DNA of 35,212 bases from Ignavibacteriae bacterium HGW-Ignavibacteriae-4 (GTDB taxonomy: Bacteria; Bacteroidota; Ignavibacteria; Kapaibacteriales; UBA2268): NCBI GenBank assembly GCA_002839765.1, contig PGYR01000030.1:1-35212 (forward strand), in the 5' to 3' direction. Both the position numbers and the translations under genes were made by a program. Of the stretch, positions 1 through 7,096 are shown one piece after another. The notes beneath the pieces are model-generated. The model made no database searches, was not told the DNA's origin, and worked only from the letters and a program-made list of their open reading frames with translations. Numbering within the stretch: position 1 is the stretch's first letter; the number at the start of each line of letters is the position of its first letter.

Positions 1-854
1 TCATAAGTAAAAAGGTAGCAGGAGCAGCATTGGATGTGTATGAAAAGGAACCGATGACTCAAAGTCCACTTTTTACACTTCCAGAGATTATAGTTACACC
101 CCATTTAGGCGCATCCACTGAGGAAGCACAGGTTAATGTGGCTGTTGATGTATCCTATGAAATTCTGCGGATACTACGAGGCGAACCAGTACAGAATGCA
201 GTTAACATACCCTTTATTAAGCCGGAATTAATGACAGTCTTAGAACCGTACGCTGTATTGACAGAACGACTGGGTAAGCTTGCTGCATGTCTAGCTGAAG
301 GGCCAGTTGATGATATAGAAATCAAATATGTAGGAGAGGTAGCGGAATACGATTTAAGCTCTTTAACAAATACGTTTCTGAAAGGCCTTTTACGACCAGT
401 TATGCATGAAGCAGTGAATTATGTTAATGCACCAATTGTAGCGAGGCAGAGAGGAATAAGTGTTAAAGAAATAAAAAATGCTAAGACTGAGGATTATACT
501 AATCAAGTTATAATTACTATCAAGGGCAATGGTAAATGGCAGCGTTCGTTCGCTGGAACTGTATTTAAAAATAATGAAATGAGAATTCTACGGATTGATC
601 AGTTTCCCTTAGATATCCAACCTACTGGAAATCTCGTTATTATTCAACATAAGGATAGACCTAAACTAGTTGGACAAATTGGCATGATTTTAGGAGAATA
701 CGACATAAATATTGCAGGAATGCAGCTAGGGCGCGAAAAACAAGGTGGAAACGCATTAATGATATTAACCGTTGATAATCCAGTTGAACAGCAGGTAATG
801 GAAAGAATAACTGAAGTTAGCGATATAAAAAGTGCGACTCATGTTGCTTTCTAA
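1..854 (+). CDS. serA: D-3-phosphoglycerate dehydrogenase, C-terminal part (cut by window edge)
   Basis: The frame is already open at base 3 and reads ISKKVAGAALDVYEKEP, the end of the nucleotide-binding domain of 2-hydroxyacid dehydrogenases. The TTG at position 30 is therefore internal, not a start. PHLGASTEEAQ follows (the catalytic His region), then the ASB/intervening domain (roughly residues 90-190 of the visible part) and a C-terminal ACT domain with NIAGMQLGREKQGGNALMIL. That layout is the long, ACT-regulated form of SerA, which oxidises 3-phosphoglycerate in the first step of serine synthesis. In such enzymes the ACT domain usually binds serine for feedback control. serS begins 27 bases after the stop, so the two are probably cotranscribed, pairing serine supply with serine charging. 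Confidence 0.95.
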   Translation, partial: ISKKVAGAALDVYEKEPMTQSPLFTLPEIIVTPHLGASTEEAQVNVAVDVSYEILRILRGEPVQNAVNIPFIKPELMTVLEPYAVLTERLGKLAACLAEGPVDDIEIKYVGEVAEYDLSSLTNTFLKGLLRPVMHEAVNYVNAPIVARQRGISVKEIKNAKTEDYTNQVIITIKGNGKWQRSFAGTVFKNNEMRILRIDQFPLDIQPTGNLVIIQHKDRPKLVGQIGMILGEYDINIAGMQLGREKQGGNALMILTVDNPVEQQVMERITEVSDIKSATHVAF

Positions 855-881
855 TTCACCGTAAGAAAGGAGAAGCTATTT

Positions 882-2162
882 ATGTTGGATATTAAACTAA
901 TACGTAATGACCCCGAATATGTAAAAGAGAGCTTGCTTAAGAGAAATAATTCTACTGATATTATAGATGAGTTCCTAAAGATTGATGAAGATAGAAGGAA
1001 AAGACTTCATATGACTGAAGAACTCAAAAGCAAAAGAAACACGGTTTCGGAAGAAATAGGCAAGCTAAAGAAAGATGGTCTTAGTGCTGATAGCCTTATG
1101 CAAGAGATGAAACTTGTTTCTCAGCAAATTAAAGAGTGGGATGATGAAATCCGGATTATTGAGGAAAAGATAAACGGTCTAGTTCTTAAAATCCCCAATA
1201 TCCCACATGAAACAGTACCTATTGGTTCGGATGAAAGTGCTAATAGGCTTGAGCGGCGCTGGGGCACACCAAAACATTTCAGTTTTGTTCCAAAGCCTCA
1301 CTGGGAAATAGGAGAACAGCTCGGTATTCTGGATTTCGAAAGAGCCGCAAAAGTAACAGGAGCAAGGTTTGTGTTTTATAAAGGCTTGGGAGCTCGCATA
1401 GAAAGGGCTTTAATAAATTTCATGCTTGATTTGCATATTAACGAACATGGATATACAGAACTAATCCCGCCCTTTTTAGTAAATAGAGATAGCATGATTG
1501 GAACAGGTCAGCTTCCAAAGTTTGAAGAAGATATGTTTCATCTGGAAAATGTCGATTACTTCTTAATACCTACTGCAGAGGTACCTGTAACTAATATTTA
1601 TCGTGATGAGATTATGAGTGAAGCAGATTTGCCAATCTATCATGTGGCTTACACACCTTGTTTTAGAGCCGAAGCCGGTGCACATGGAAGAGACACGCGG
1701 GGTCTTATTAGGCAACATCAGTTCAATAAGGTAGAAATGGTAAAGTTTGCCCATCCCGCAAATTCCTATGACGAACTTGAAAAGCTAACTGCAAACGCTG
1801 AGAAGGTACTACAGCTACTCGAGATTCCGTATCAAGTGGTTTGTCTCTCGTCGGGGGATATAGGCTTCTCGTCAGCGAAAACTTATGATATTGAAGCATG
1901 GCTTCCATCATTTAATACATACCGTGAGATTTCTTCATGCAGTAATTTCGAAGATTTTCAGGCACGACGTGCTAATATACGTTTTCGCCCAACGGTCAAA
2001 GGCAAACCAGAATTTGTACATACATTAAATGGATCAGGTCTCGCTATTGGCAGGACAACGTCGGCAATTCTTGAGAACTACCAAGATGAAGGCGGGAATG
2101 TAGTGGTTCCCAAAGTCTTACGGCCTTACATGGGGGGAGTAGATCGGATAACAGTAGGTTAA
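882..2162 (+). CDS. serS: Seryl-tRNA synthetase
   Basis: The 426-aa protein has normal bacterial SerRS length. Residues 1-105 form the long antiparallel coiled-coil arm ([18 protein letters not shown], then charged heptads) that reaches the long variable arm of tRNA-Ser. The class II core follows, with motif 2 visible as [21 protein letters not shown] and motif 3 as [18 protein letters not shown]. It charges serine on the three tRNA-Ser species encoded just downstream. The start is ATG after AAGGAGAA with normal spacing. No convincing terminator follows it before the tRNA promoter. Confidence 0.98.
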   Translation: MLDIKLIRNDPEYVKESLLKRNNSTDIIDEFLKIDEDRRKRLHMTEELKSKRNTVSEEIGKLKKDGLSADSLMQEMKLVSQQIKEWDDEIRIIEEKINGLVLKIPNIPHETVPIGSDESANRLERRWGTPKHFSFVPKPHWEIGEQLGILDFERAAKVTGARFVFYKGLGARIERALINFMLDLHINEHGYTELIPPFLVNRDSMIGTGQLPKFEEDMFHLENVDYFLIPTAEVPVTNIYRDEIMSEADLPIYHVAYTPCFRAEAGAHGRDTRGLIRQHQFNKVEMVKFAHPANSYDELEKLTANAEKVLQLLEIPYQVVCLSSGDIGFSSAKTYDIEAWLPSFNTYREISSCSNFEDFQARRANIRFRPTVKGKPEFVHTLNGSGLAIGRTTSAILENYQDEGGNVVVPKVLRPYMGGVDRITVG

Positions 2163-2197
2163 TTGACAGCGATTTGATTATTGACAGCGATTTGATA
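2162..2197 (+). repeat. Two-copy 18-bp tandem repeat carrying a TTGACA box
   Basis: ATTGACAGCGATTTGATT (2162-2179) is followed directly by a second copy differing only in the last base (2180-2197). Each copy carries a perfect TTGACA. Only the second has a -10 at the correct distance (TATATT, 17-bp spacer). The duplication starts at the serS stop codon. Confidence 0.85.
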
Positions 2198-2209
2198 ACA
2201 TGTTATATT
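2181..2209 (+). promoter_or_regulatory. Promoter for the tRNA cluster
   Basis: A -35 TTGACA (2181-2186), a 17-bp spacer and a -10 TATATT (2204-2209) form a near-consensus sigma-A promoter about 50 bp before tRNA-Ser(UGA). Confidence 0.75.
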
Positions 2210-2258
2210 AGTCTTTGCCTGTCGATGAGTGTATAATTATTTTCCGGTTATGCAAGCT

Positions 2259-2348
2259 GGAGGGGTGTCCGAGCGGTTGAAGGAGGCGGTCTTGAAAACC
2301 GTTGAACTCTTGCGGGTTCCGTGGGTTCGAATCCCACCCCCTCCGCCA
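2259..2348 (+). tRNA. tRNA-Ser(UGA)
   Basis: The acceptor GGAGGGG pairs with CCCCTCC. The anticodon loop CTTGAAA gives anticodon TGA. There is a long variable arm, a T-loop TTCGAAT and an encoded CCA. It reads UCA and other UCN codons. Confidence 0.97.
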
Positions 2349-2401
2349 TATTACGTATCACCATCAAAAGATGCATTATTATATTTGGAATAAACTCGTA
2401 T

Positions 2402-2431
2402 TTGACTTAATACCCTTATTCCGTGTATAAT
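2402..2431 (+). promoter_or_regulatory. Second promoter within the tRNA cluster
   Basis: TTGACT (2402-2407), an 18-bp spacer and TATAAT (2426-2431) sit 18 bp before tRNA-Ser(GCU), a typical placement for a stable RNA promoter. Confidence 0.7.
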
Positions 2432-2448
2432 ACAATGTGCAGTTCAAG

Positions 2449-2542
2449 GAGAGATGGCCGAGTCGGCTGAAGGCGGTCGCCTGCTAAGCGATTATACGGG
2501 CTTAAACCTGTATCGAGGGTTCGAATCCCTCTCTCTCCGCCA
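2449..2542 (+). tRNA. tRNA-Ser(GCU)
   Basis: The acceptor GGAGAGA pairs with TCTCTCC. The anticodon loop CTGCTAA gives GCT. A long variable arm (ACGGGCTTAAACCTGT) and an encoded CCA are present. It reads AGC and AGU. Confidence 0.97.
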
Positions 2543-2560
2543 CTTACAAACAACTTACGT

Positions 2561-2637
2561 GTGCCCGTAGCTCAGCTGGATAGAGTATTTGACTACGAAT
2601 CAAAGGGTCGCAGGTTCGAATCCTGCCGGGCACGCCA
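2561..2637 (+). tRNA. tRNA-Arg(ACG)
   Basis: The acceptor GTGCCCG pairs with CGGGCAC. The anticodon stem-loop is TTTGA-CTACGAA-TCAAA, giving ACG, and CCA is encoded. In bacteria A34 of this tRNA must be deaminated to inosine by TadA in order to read CGU, CGC and CGA. The tadA gene lies less than 200 bp downstream. Confidence 0.97.
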
Positions 2638-2658
2638 TTAACTTAATAAATAAAATTA

Positions 2659-2703
2659 GGTCACTTGCTAGTTGCCATTTAGGCCGGGCAAATGACCATT
2701 TTT
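2659..2703 (+). terminator. Hairpin with U-run between the two tRNA-Arg genes
   Basis: GGTCA-c-TTGC pairs with GGCAA-a-TGACC across an 18-nt loop and is followed by ATTTTT. It may end or process the upstream tRNA transcript. Confidence 0.5.
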
Positions 2704-2727
2704 AAATCTAAATGATTATTATTTTAT

Positions 2728-2806
2728 GCGCCCGTAGCTCAGGTGGATAGAGCGGCGGATTCCTAATCCGCGTCTGCCGCAGGTTCGAATCCTGCCGGGC
2801 GCACCA
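2728..2806 (+). tRNA. tRNA-Arg(CCU)
   Basis: The acceptor GCGCCCG pairs with CGGGCGC. The anticodon arm GCGGA-TTCCTAA-TCCGC gives CCT, and CCA is encoded. It reads AGG. It ends 17 bp before the tadA start, so the tRNA is probably cut from a shared tRNA-tadA transcript. Confidence 0.95.
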
Positions 2807-2823
2807 TAGTTTTAGAGGTATTA

Positions 2824-3276
2824 ATGATGGAACATGAAGTTTTTATGAGAGAAGCTCTCCTTGAAGCCGAGAAGGCTTTTCAAAAAGGGGAGGTACCCGT
2901 TGGTGCGGTGGTAGTTCTTAAAGGTGAAATAATCGGCCGTGGCCATAATCTAAGAGAAACAACTAGTGATTCAACAGCTCATGCTGAAATAATAGCTCTC
3001 CGTAAAGCAAGTAAAAACCTTAATAACTGGCGCTTATCAGACGCGGTTGTATATGTAACTTTAGAGCCATGTCCGATGTGTGCTGGGGCAATGCTTCAGA
3101 GCCGTATTGATCGAGTAGTATATGGAGCAGATGATTCTAAGGCCGGTTCAGCAGGAACGTTAATTAATATCCTGCAGTTTCCAGGATTTAATCACAGTGT
3201 AAAGATTACAACAGGAATATTGGCTGATGAATGTGGGGCTATTTTGCAAAGATTCTTTAAGGAGCGTCGCAATTAA
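2824..3276 (+). CDS. tadA: tRNA-specific adenosine deaminase TadA
   Basis: The 150-aa protein belongs to the cytidine/deoxycytidylate deaminase fold. The zinc and catalytic motif H53-A-E55 and the second motif P82-C83-P84-M85-C86 are complete. It deaminates A34 of tRNA-Arg(ACG) to inosine, and that tRNA gene is in the same cluster. Adjacent ATG codons at 2824 and 2827 both fit the weak GAGG at 2815-2818, and the second has the better spacing. The flanking N-terminal helix (MEHEVFMREALLEAEKA) is typical of TadA rather than of guanine deaminase. Confidence 0.95.
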   Translation: MMEHEVFMREALLEAEKAFQKGEVPVGAVVVLKGEIIGRGHNLRETTSDSTAHAEIIALRKASKNLNNWRLSDAVVYVTLEPCPMCAGAMLQSRIDRVVYGADDSKAGSAGTLINILQFPGFNHSVKITTGILADECGAILQRFFKERRN

Positions 3277-3328
3277 TCAGTTAAGTAGATACAAATACAA
3301 ATATATATGATCGTAATGAAGAAAATAT

Positions 3329-3418
3329 GGAGAGGTGGCCGAGTCCGGTTGAAGGCGCACGACTCGAAATCGTGTGAGGGTTAAACCTCCGTGGGTTCGA
3401 ATCCCACCCTCTCCGCCA
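3329..3418 (+). tRNA. tRNA-Ser(CGA), integration target
   Basis: The acceptor GGAGAGG pairs with CCTCTCC. The anticodon arm CACGA-CTCGAAA-TCGTG gives CGA. A long variable arm with a GGGTTAAACCTCC core and an encoded CCA are present. The gene is intact, but everything 3' of the anticodon loop was probably supplied by the integrative element. A second 3' half with a different variable arm (ACCGCAAGGTTCC) lies at 11884-11939. The hybrid still folds with full acceptor pairing. It reads UCG. Confidence 0.95.
3363..3377 (+). repeat. attL core (15 bp)
   Basis: CTCGAAATCGTGTGA is identical to 11884-11898. It spans the anticodon loop and 3' anticodon stem of tRNA-Ser(CGA), a known class of crossover site for tyrosine integrases. 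Confidence 0.8.
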
Positions 3419-3431
3419 TATTGCAAGGGTT

Positions 3432-3466
3432 ATGAGGATTGTTAGTAATTGGCAGTCCTCATTTTT
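3432..3466 (+). terminator. Terminator after tRNA-Ser(CGA)
   Basis: ATGAGGA (3432-3438) pairs with TCCTCAT (3456-3462) and TTTTATT follows. It lies inside the element, so it came with the integration and replaces the original tRNA terminator, which is now at 11950-11983. Confidence 0.8.
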
Positions 3467-3496
3467 ATTGCTTTTTCTAATAAATCTTCTAATAAA

Positions 3497-4645
3497 CTAG
3501 CCTGCTACTTTACTGAATAGGTCATTAATTTTATTAGCGGCATTTTTCTTCATTTCGAAATCAATATGACTATAAATATTTCCAGTCGTACTAATATCGG
3601 AATGACCTAACCATACTTGGACTTCTTTTAAAGATATCCCTAATTTACATAGATAAGATGCGGTACTGTGCCTTAAATCATGAAACCTAATAGGAGATAA
3701 ATTATTCTTGGTAATAATCCTTTTAAAAGCATGGTCTAATGTTGAAATATTTGTAGGTGTTCCGTCTGCATACTTACAAACATAATCATTATTTAGATAT
3801 TTGTTACCGAAAAGTAATTTGTCCTCTGACTGTTTTTTCTTTAAGGTTTTAAGATAATCTGCTACCTTTGGTATAAGTGGTAATGTTCTTAGGCTAGATT
3901 CTGATTTGGGTTTTTTCTCAACATTCGTACAGACTCTTGTTCTTGTGTTACATACTATCAAAGAGCTGTCCTTAAAATTAATATCTCTCCATCTTAATCC
4001 TAATGCCTCTCCACGCCTAAAACCATAATGTACAGTCAAATATACTGCTGATTCAATATTCGAGCCTTTAGTGACCTCTAAGAGCGTTTCTAGTTGTTCA
4101 ATAGAGTAGTATTGAGCGTTATACTTTTCAATTTTAGGCAATGTTACATTAGAAATTGGATTAGTAGCTATTAAGCCCATCTTTACTGCATAATCTAAAC
4201 ATTTTTTAATGTTGGCATGATGCTTCTTGAGAAATTTAGCAGATAAGCCACCTTTACCATCTACTCTTCCGTTTTTATACTTTTCATTAATATAATTTTG
4301 GAGATGAATTGTTCTTAAATCCTGTAGCTTAATACCTTTTTCTTTAAAATAAGGGGCAATATGAGTTTTAACGTTAGTACAATATCCATCAAAAGTAGTA
4401 ACTTCAATCTGATTTTTTATGGTGTTATCTAACCAATCAACAATAAAATCAGAAAACAATGTTTTGCTCGGGTCTATATAAGTCCCATTTTCAAGTTCGG
4501 TTTGAAGCTTCCTTAATACCTTCGTTGCTTCTCCTTTCTTTTCTGATTTTGTGCTAAACCATTTTTGCTGCCATTTACCTTGATTGTCCTTTTGAGCAAT
4601 CACAGCATAATAATACTTCCCTTTTTTATGTAAACTTCCGTTCAT
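3497..4645 (-). CDS. int: Tyrosine-type site-specific integrase
   Basis: The 382-aa protein has the Tn916/phage integrase layout: an N-terminal arm-binding domain (residues 1-60, GSLHKKGKYYYAVI), a SAM-like core-binding domain (about 65-170) and a catalytic domain. The catalytic residues are visible: Arg in YGFRRGEALGLRW, the HDLRH box, His in WLGHSDISTT and the nucleophile Tyr in GNIYSHID. It joins the element to tRNA-Ser(CGA) and probably removes it with the small excisionase encoded upstream. The start ATG follows AGGAAAGGAG in the minus-strand sense. It reads toward the tRNA and ends 78 bp from it. Confidence 0.95.
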   Translation of the reverse strand: MNGSLHKKGKYYYAVIAQKDNQGKWQQKWFSTKSEKKGEATKVLRKLQTELENGTYIDPSKTLFSDFIVDWLDNTIKNQIEVTTFDGYCTNVKTHIAPYFKEKGIKLQDLRTIHLQNYINEKYKNGRVDGKGGLSAKFLKKHHANIKKCLDYAVKMGLIATNPISNVTLPKIEKYNAQYYSIEQLETLLEVTKGSNIESAVYLTVHYGFRRGEALGLRWRDINFKDSSLIVCNTRTRVCTNVEKKPKSESSLRTLPLIPKVADYLKTLKKKQSEDKLLFGNKYLNNDYVCKYADGTPTNISTLDHAFKRIITKNNLSPIRFHDLRHSTASYLCKLGISLKEVQVWLGHSDISTTGNIYSHIDFEMKKNAANKINDLFSKVAG

Positions 4646-4677
4646 ATTTGATATAGCTCCTTTCCTGATTAGAAATT

Positions 4678-4724
4678 AGCTATACCTTCCATTATTCAAG
4701 CTTAGTTTATTAGAAGGTATAGCT
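4678..4724. repeat. 12-bp perfect inverted repeat between xis and int
   Basis: AGCTATACCTTC (4678-4689) and GAAGGTATAGCT (4713-4724) surround a 23-nt centre. A T-run follows on the plus strand only, so as a terminator it would not act on int transcription. It could be a binding site for the excisionase or a control hairpin in the xis-int message. Confidence 0.6.
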
Positions 4725-4737
4725 TTTTGCAATCCTT

Positions 4738-4911
4738 CTAATTTATTTGAACGAAGTCTATTACAGATTTCTTGGGGATTTTATATACTTTACCGATAGT
4801 GATTGCCTTTATTTCTCCATTAGATAATAGTTTATAAGCTGTATTTTTACCTATTTTAAGCATGTGGCATAATTCATTTACATTTAATACATCATCATAA
4901 TTTTCAAACAT
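4738..4911 (-). CDS. xis: Excisionase-type HTH protein, 57 aa
   Basis: The minus strand encodes a 57-aa protein starting MFENYDDVLNVNELCHMLKI and continuing with GKNTAYKLLSNGEIKAITIGKVYKIPK in shorter stretches. This is the MerR-like/HTH_17 excisionase fold, with a helix-turn-helix and a basic wing. A strong GGAGGAG precedes the ATG. It lies just upstream of int in the same direction, the standard xis-int order of Tn916-like and phage modules. The expected role is directing integrase toward excision. Confidence 0.85.
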   Translation of the reverse strand: MFENYDDVLNVNELCHMLKIGKNTAYKLLSNGEIKAITIGKVYKIPKKSVIDFVQIN

Positions 4912-4941
4912 ATAGTAAATCTTATCTCCTCCTTCGTATTT

Positions 4942-5904
4942 TTAAACCGCTTTCTTAAATATAGAATTCAAAGGGTTCATTAAATTATAGTTATTCTGAA
5001 TAGGGTTTATATTAAGATTCTGTATTTGCTTTATTTGATAATATGAGTAAACATTATCAACATTTTCTAATTGCTGCACTTCTTTAATTTTTTGCATTAA
5101 CGAATCCCTATTTTTGGAAGTATTTAGTATTCTACTTATAATATTGTTCGAATAATAATCGCCTATATAAAATATTGGGCGTAGATATTCATTGAAAAAG
5201 TAATCTCTCATATACCAATAATTATCAATAGTTCTTTTTAGTCCATACCTTTTTTCATAATTATTGAGAAGCCCTGTTAGTATTTGTAATTCATATCTTA
5301 ATAAATTTATATTGCATTCTTCTATATATCCTCTACTAACCGCTTCTGCTTCTTTGTCATAAGTATTAACTCGATAATTATTTGCTTTATAATAAACTGT
5401 AGCTGGGTTTTCTTCAGAGTCATGATAATTCCTTTTAGAAGCTGAATATCTTTTCATCCTAGCCTTACTCAATATTGTTAATAAGCTCTTTTTTTCTTGT
5501 TGATTCTTACACTTAAAATCAAACTTATAATCTATTCTGTTTAAAGTTTCGCTTTTTAGAAATTCATGATGATAAAATATCCTTTCGTGAATAATTGAAT
5601 AATATTTTTTCTTAAATGTTGTTAGGTCATCAAATTCAATGGTTGGCTTGTTAAGCAATATTGGAGCGTTAACTATTATAAATAAATAATGCATTGGGTT
5701 ATTTCTTATTGGGTATTGAATTTTTAATCCCTCTTTTACTAGATTGACTTGGAAGCCTCTAAAAATATTGTTGTTTGCTAATATTGAAAATATCACATTT
5801 TCTTGTAATTTATTGTATTGATTTTTTCTGCACTCATGTTCTAAATATCCGATAAAGAAATGATCTACTGGAATAATATATCTTAATTCTATTGTGTGAA
5901 TTAT
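4942..5904 (-). CDS. Phage/plasmid-type replication initiation protein with apparent AUA start
   Basis: The reading frame has no ATG, GTG or TTG near its ribosome site; the first GTG (5796) lies 100 bases inside. A clear AAGGAGG (5913-5919) is followed 8 nt later by ATA at 5904-5902, after in-frame stops. From there the product reads MIHTIELRYIIPVDHFFIG, which matches from memory the usual N-terminus (MIDTIxLRY) of the gene II/X phage/plasmid Rep family. Later motifs fit too: RIDYKFDF, VNTYDKEAEA and LLRYELQILTG, the last resembling the family's LRxExR segment. The length is 320 aa from ATA. The expected role is nicking the element's origin for rolling-circle replication after excision. The family call is moderate and the start codon is inferred. 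Confidence 0.65.
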   Translation of the reverse strand: MIHTIELRYIIPVDHFFIGYLEHECRKNQYNKLQENVIFSILANNNIFRGFQVNLVKEGLKIQYPIRNNPMHYLFIIVNAPILLNKPTIEFDDLTTFKKKYYSIIHERIFYHHEFLKSETLNRIDYKFDFKCKNQQEKKSLLTILSKARMKRYSASKRNYHDSEENPATVYYKANNYRVNTYDKEAEAVSRGYIEECNINLLRYELQILTGLLNNYEKRYGLKRTIDNYWYMRDYFFNEYLRPIFYIGDYYSNNIISRILNTSKNRDSLMQKIKEVQQLENVDNVYSYYQIKQIQNLNINPIQNNYNLMNPLNSIFKKAV

Positions 5905-6010
5905 ATTAGTATCCTCCTTATATTTTTATTAATATTTACCTGATAGTTACTGACATAGGGTTTAATGGATAATTCTTCTATAATGTAGTTACAAGTATTT
6001 TTATGAAAAC

Positions 6011-6058
6011 AAAAAAGTAACTCAAAACAGCCTATATGTATATAGGCTCCTGGTTACT
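6011..6058 (-). terminator. Attenuator-like terminator in the rep leader
   Basis: On the minus strand the outer stem AGTAAC/GTTACT encloses a second stem AGCCTATA/TATAGGCT and is followed by TTTTTT. It sits directly after the stop codon of the mini-ORF at 6059-6085 and about 110 bp before the rep start. Ribosome position on the mini-ORF could therefore affect it. Confidence 0.75.
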
Positions 6059-6085
6059 TTACGAAGAATCAAATATTTTTTTCAT
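6059..6085 (-). CDS. Leader mini-ORF, MKKIFDSS
   Basis: Eight codons follow a strong GTAGGAGGAACATC-ATG ribosome site. The stop codon abuts the 5' arm of the terminator at 6011-6058. The ribosome site lies in the 3' arm of a hairpin (6095-6135). The layout is that of an attenuation leader; no function for the peptide itself is claimed. Confidence 0.5.
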   Translation of the reverse strand: MKKIFDSS

Positions 6086-6094
6086 GATGTTCCT

Positions 6095-6135
6095 CCTACA
6101 TGTTGTTTTGACGTGTCGAGAAACAACAAAGTAGG
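6095..6135 (-). promoter_or_regulatory. Hairpin that hides the mini-ORF ribosome site
   Basis: In plus-strand coordinates CCTAC (6095-6099) and TGTTGTTT (6101-6108) pair with AAACAACA (6121-6128) and GTAGG (6131-6135). On the minus-strand RNA the 3' arm contains the AGGAGG of the mini-ORF at 6059-6085. The 12-nt loop carries CTCGACAC, complementary to GTGTCGAG inside the upstream leader ORF (6207-6214). Two alternative pairings are thus possible. Confidence 0.6.
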
Positions 6136-6169
6136 AAGTTACTTATCAATTTAATTTAGGGAATTTTAC

Positions 6170-6220
6170 TTACCTTAATCCAATGGTTTTAATAGGCGAG
6201 CTGCTCCTCGACACAGCCAT
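6170..6220 (-). CDS. Leader peptide ORF, 16 aa
   Basis: It encodes MAVSRSSSPIKTIGLR after AAGGGG at good spacing. Its third to fifth codons overlap the sequence that can pair with the loop of the hairpin at 6095-6135. Translation of this ORF would change the fold downstream, as in translational attenuators. No homologue is recognised. Confidence 0.5.
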   Translation of the reverse strand: MAVSRSSSPIKTIGLR

Positions 6221-6305
6221 GATACATCCCCTTACCTTTCTATTAATATAATCTTATCGATATAAGCCGAGGAAAATATGCTTACATCAAATTATAATTA
6301 ACTTT

Positions 6306-6334
6306 ATTATACCATTATTTCCAGATCCTGTCTA
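6306..6334 (-). promoter_or_regulatory. Minus-strand promoter for the leader and rep-xis-int
   Basis: On the minus strand: -35 TAGACA (6334-6329), a 17-bp spacer and -10 TATAAT (6311-6306). Transcription would start near 6299, giving a leader of about 395 nt before rep. Between 6335 and 6466 nothing gene-like is visible except a weak 7-bp inverted repeat (CTTCAAT 6425-6431, ATTGAAG 6454-6460). Confidence 0.75.
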
Positions 6335-6466
6335 GCTCTATTTATTAACCTTATGATGTATTTCGTATCAACTAACATGTGGATGAGGCACTAAGTGCAA
6401 AGGGTACTGCGAGAATCGAAAAGACTTCAATTTTTGTTTTCTACCCCCTACCCATTGAAGGCGGAC

Positions 6467-6493
6467 AAAAAAAGAAGAGCTATTTGCCCTTCT
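6467..6493 (-). terminator. Terminator of the resolvase gene
   Basis: On the minus strand AGAAGGGC-aaata-GCTCTTCT is followed by a run of seven T. The hairpin overlaps the resolvase stop codon (6494-6492). Confidence 0.88.
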
Positions 6494-7073
6494 AACCTTC
6501 ATTCTTTGCCTTCCGCTTCCTCATTTCTCTTGTTAAAGTTGCTTTACTAATCTTAGTCATTTTCTCAACTTGTGTATAAGAATAATCTTTCAGCAAATCC
6601 AACGCCATATCTATCTGCGTTTGAGTAAATTGCTTTGGTCTACCTTCCTTGAATCCTGGCTTAGTCTTTGCAATTGCTTTACCTTCTTGAGTACGTTCCA
6701 CAATCATCTCCCTTTCGAATTGAGCAAAAGCAAAAAAAATTGTTCTAATCAAAGTACTTGAAGGGGTATTGTCCAGAATTCCCATATTCAGTATATAAAC
6801 CTTTATTCCCTTATTAATCAATTCTTCAACTATTGTAGAACCCTGAATCGTAGTTCGTGCAAATCTATCTAATTTCGTTACAACTAGCATATCCCCTTCT
6901 TGAAGTTTATTTATTAACTCTTTAAACTTCGGTCTATCAGTTTTAGTACCTGTATAGCTTTCTTCAATTATCTCTTGGCATCCGCTACTTTTTAATAAAC
7001 CTACTTGACTTTCTAAAGAATTACCATTTGTCTCCTGTCCTTTTGTTGATACTCTTGCATACCCATAAATCAT
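6492..7073 (-). CDS. Serine recombinase (resolvase/invertase family)
   Basis: The 193-aa protein begins [14 protein letters not shown], with catalytic Ser9 in the YARVS motif. The family residues follow in [11 protein letters not shown] (the D and R of the active site) and [13 protein letters not shown] (the E helix). The short C-terminal HTH ([20 protein letters not shown], then [18 protein letters not shown]) marks a Tn3/Hin-type resolvase, not a large serine integrase. Since the element also encodes a rolling-circle Rep, a likely role is resolving dimers or maintaining the excised circle. A remnant of an unrelated transposon is the alternative. Res-like repeats lie immediately upstream. 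Confidence 0.93.
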   Translation of the reverse strand: MIYGYARVSTKGQETNGNSLESQVGLLKSSGCQEIIEESYTGTKTDRPKFKELINKLQEGDMLVVTKLDRFARTTIQGSTIVEELINKGIKVYILNMGILDNTPSSTLIRTIFFAFAQFEREMIVERTQEGKAIAKTKPGFKEGRPKQFTQTQIDMALDLLKDYSYTQVEKMTKISKATLTREMRKRKAKNEG

Positions 7074-7096
7074 AATTCATAACTCCTTTTAGCAAT

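Noticed and set aside
4678-4728. The inverted repeat as int terminator
   Set aside because: The T-run is on the plus-strand side only, opposite to the direction of xis and int.
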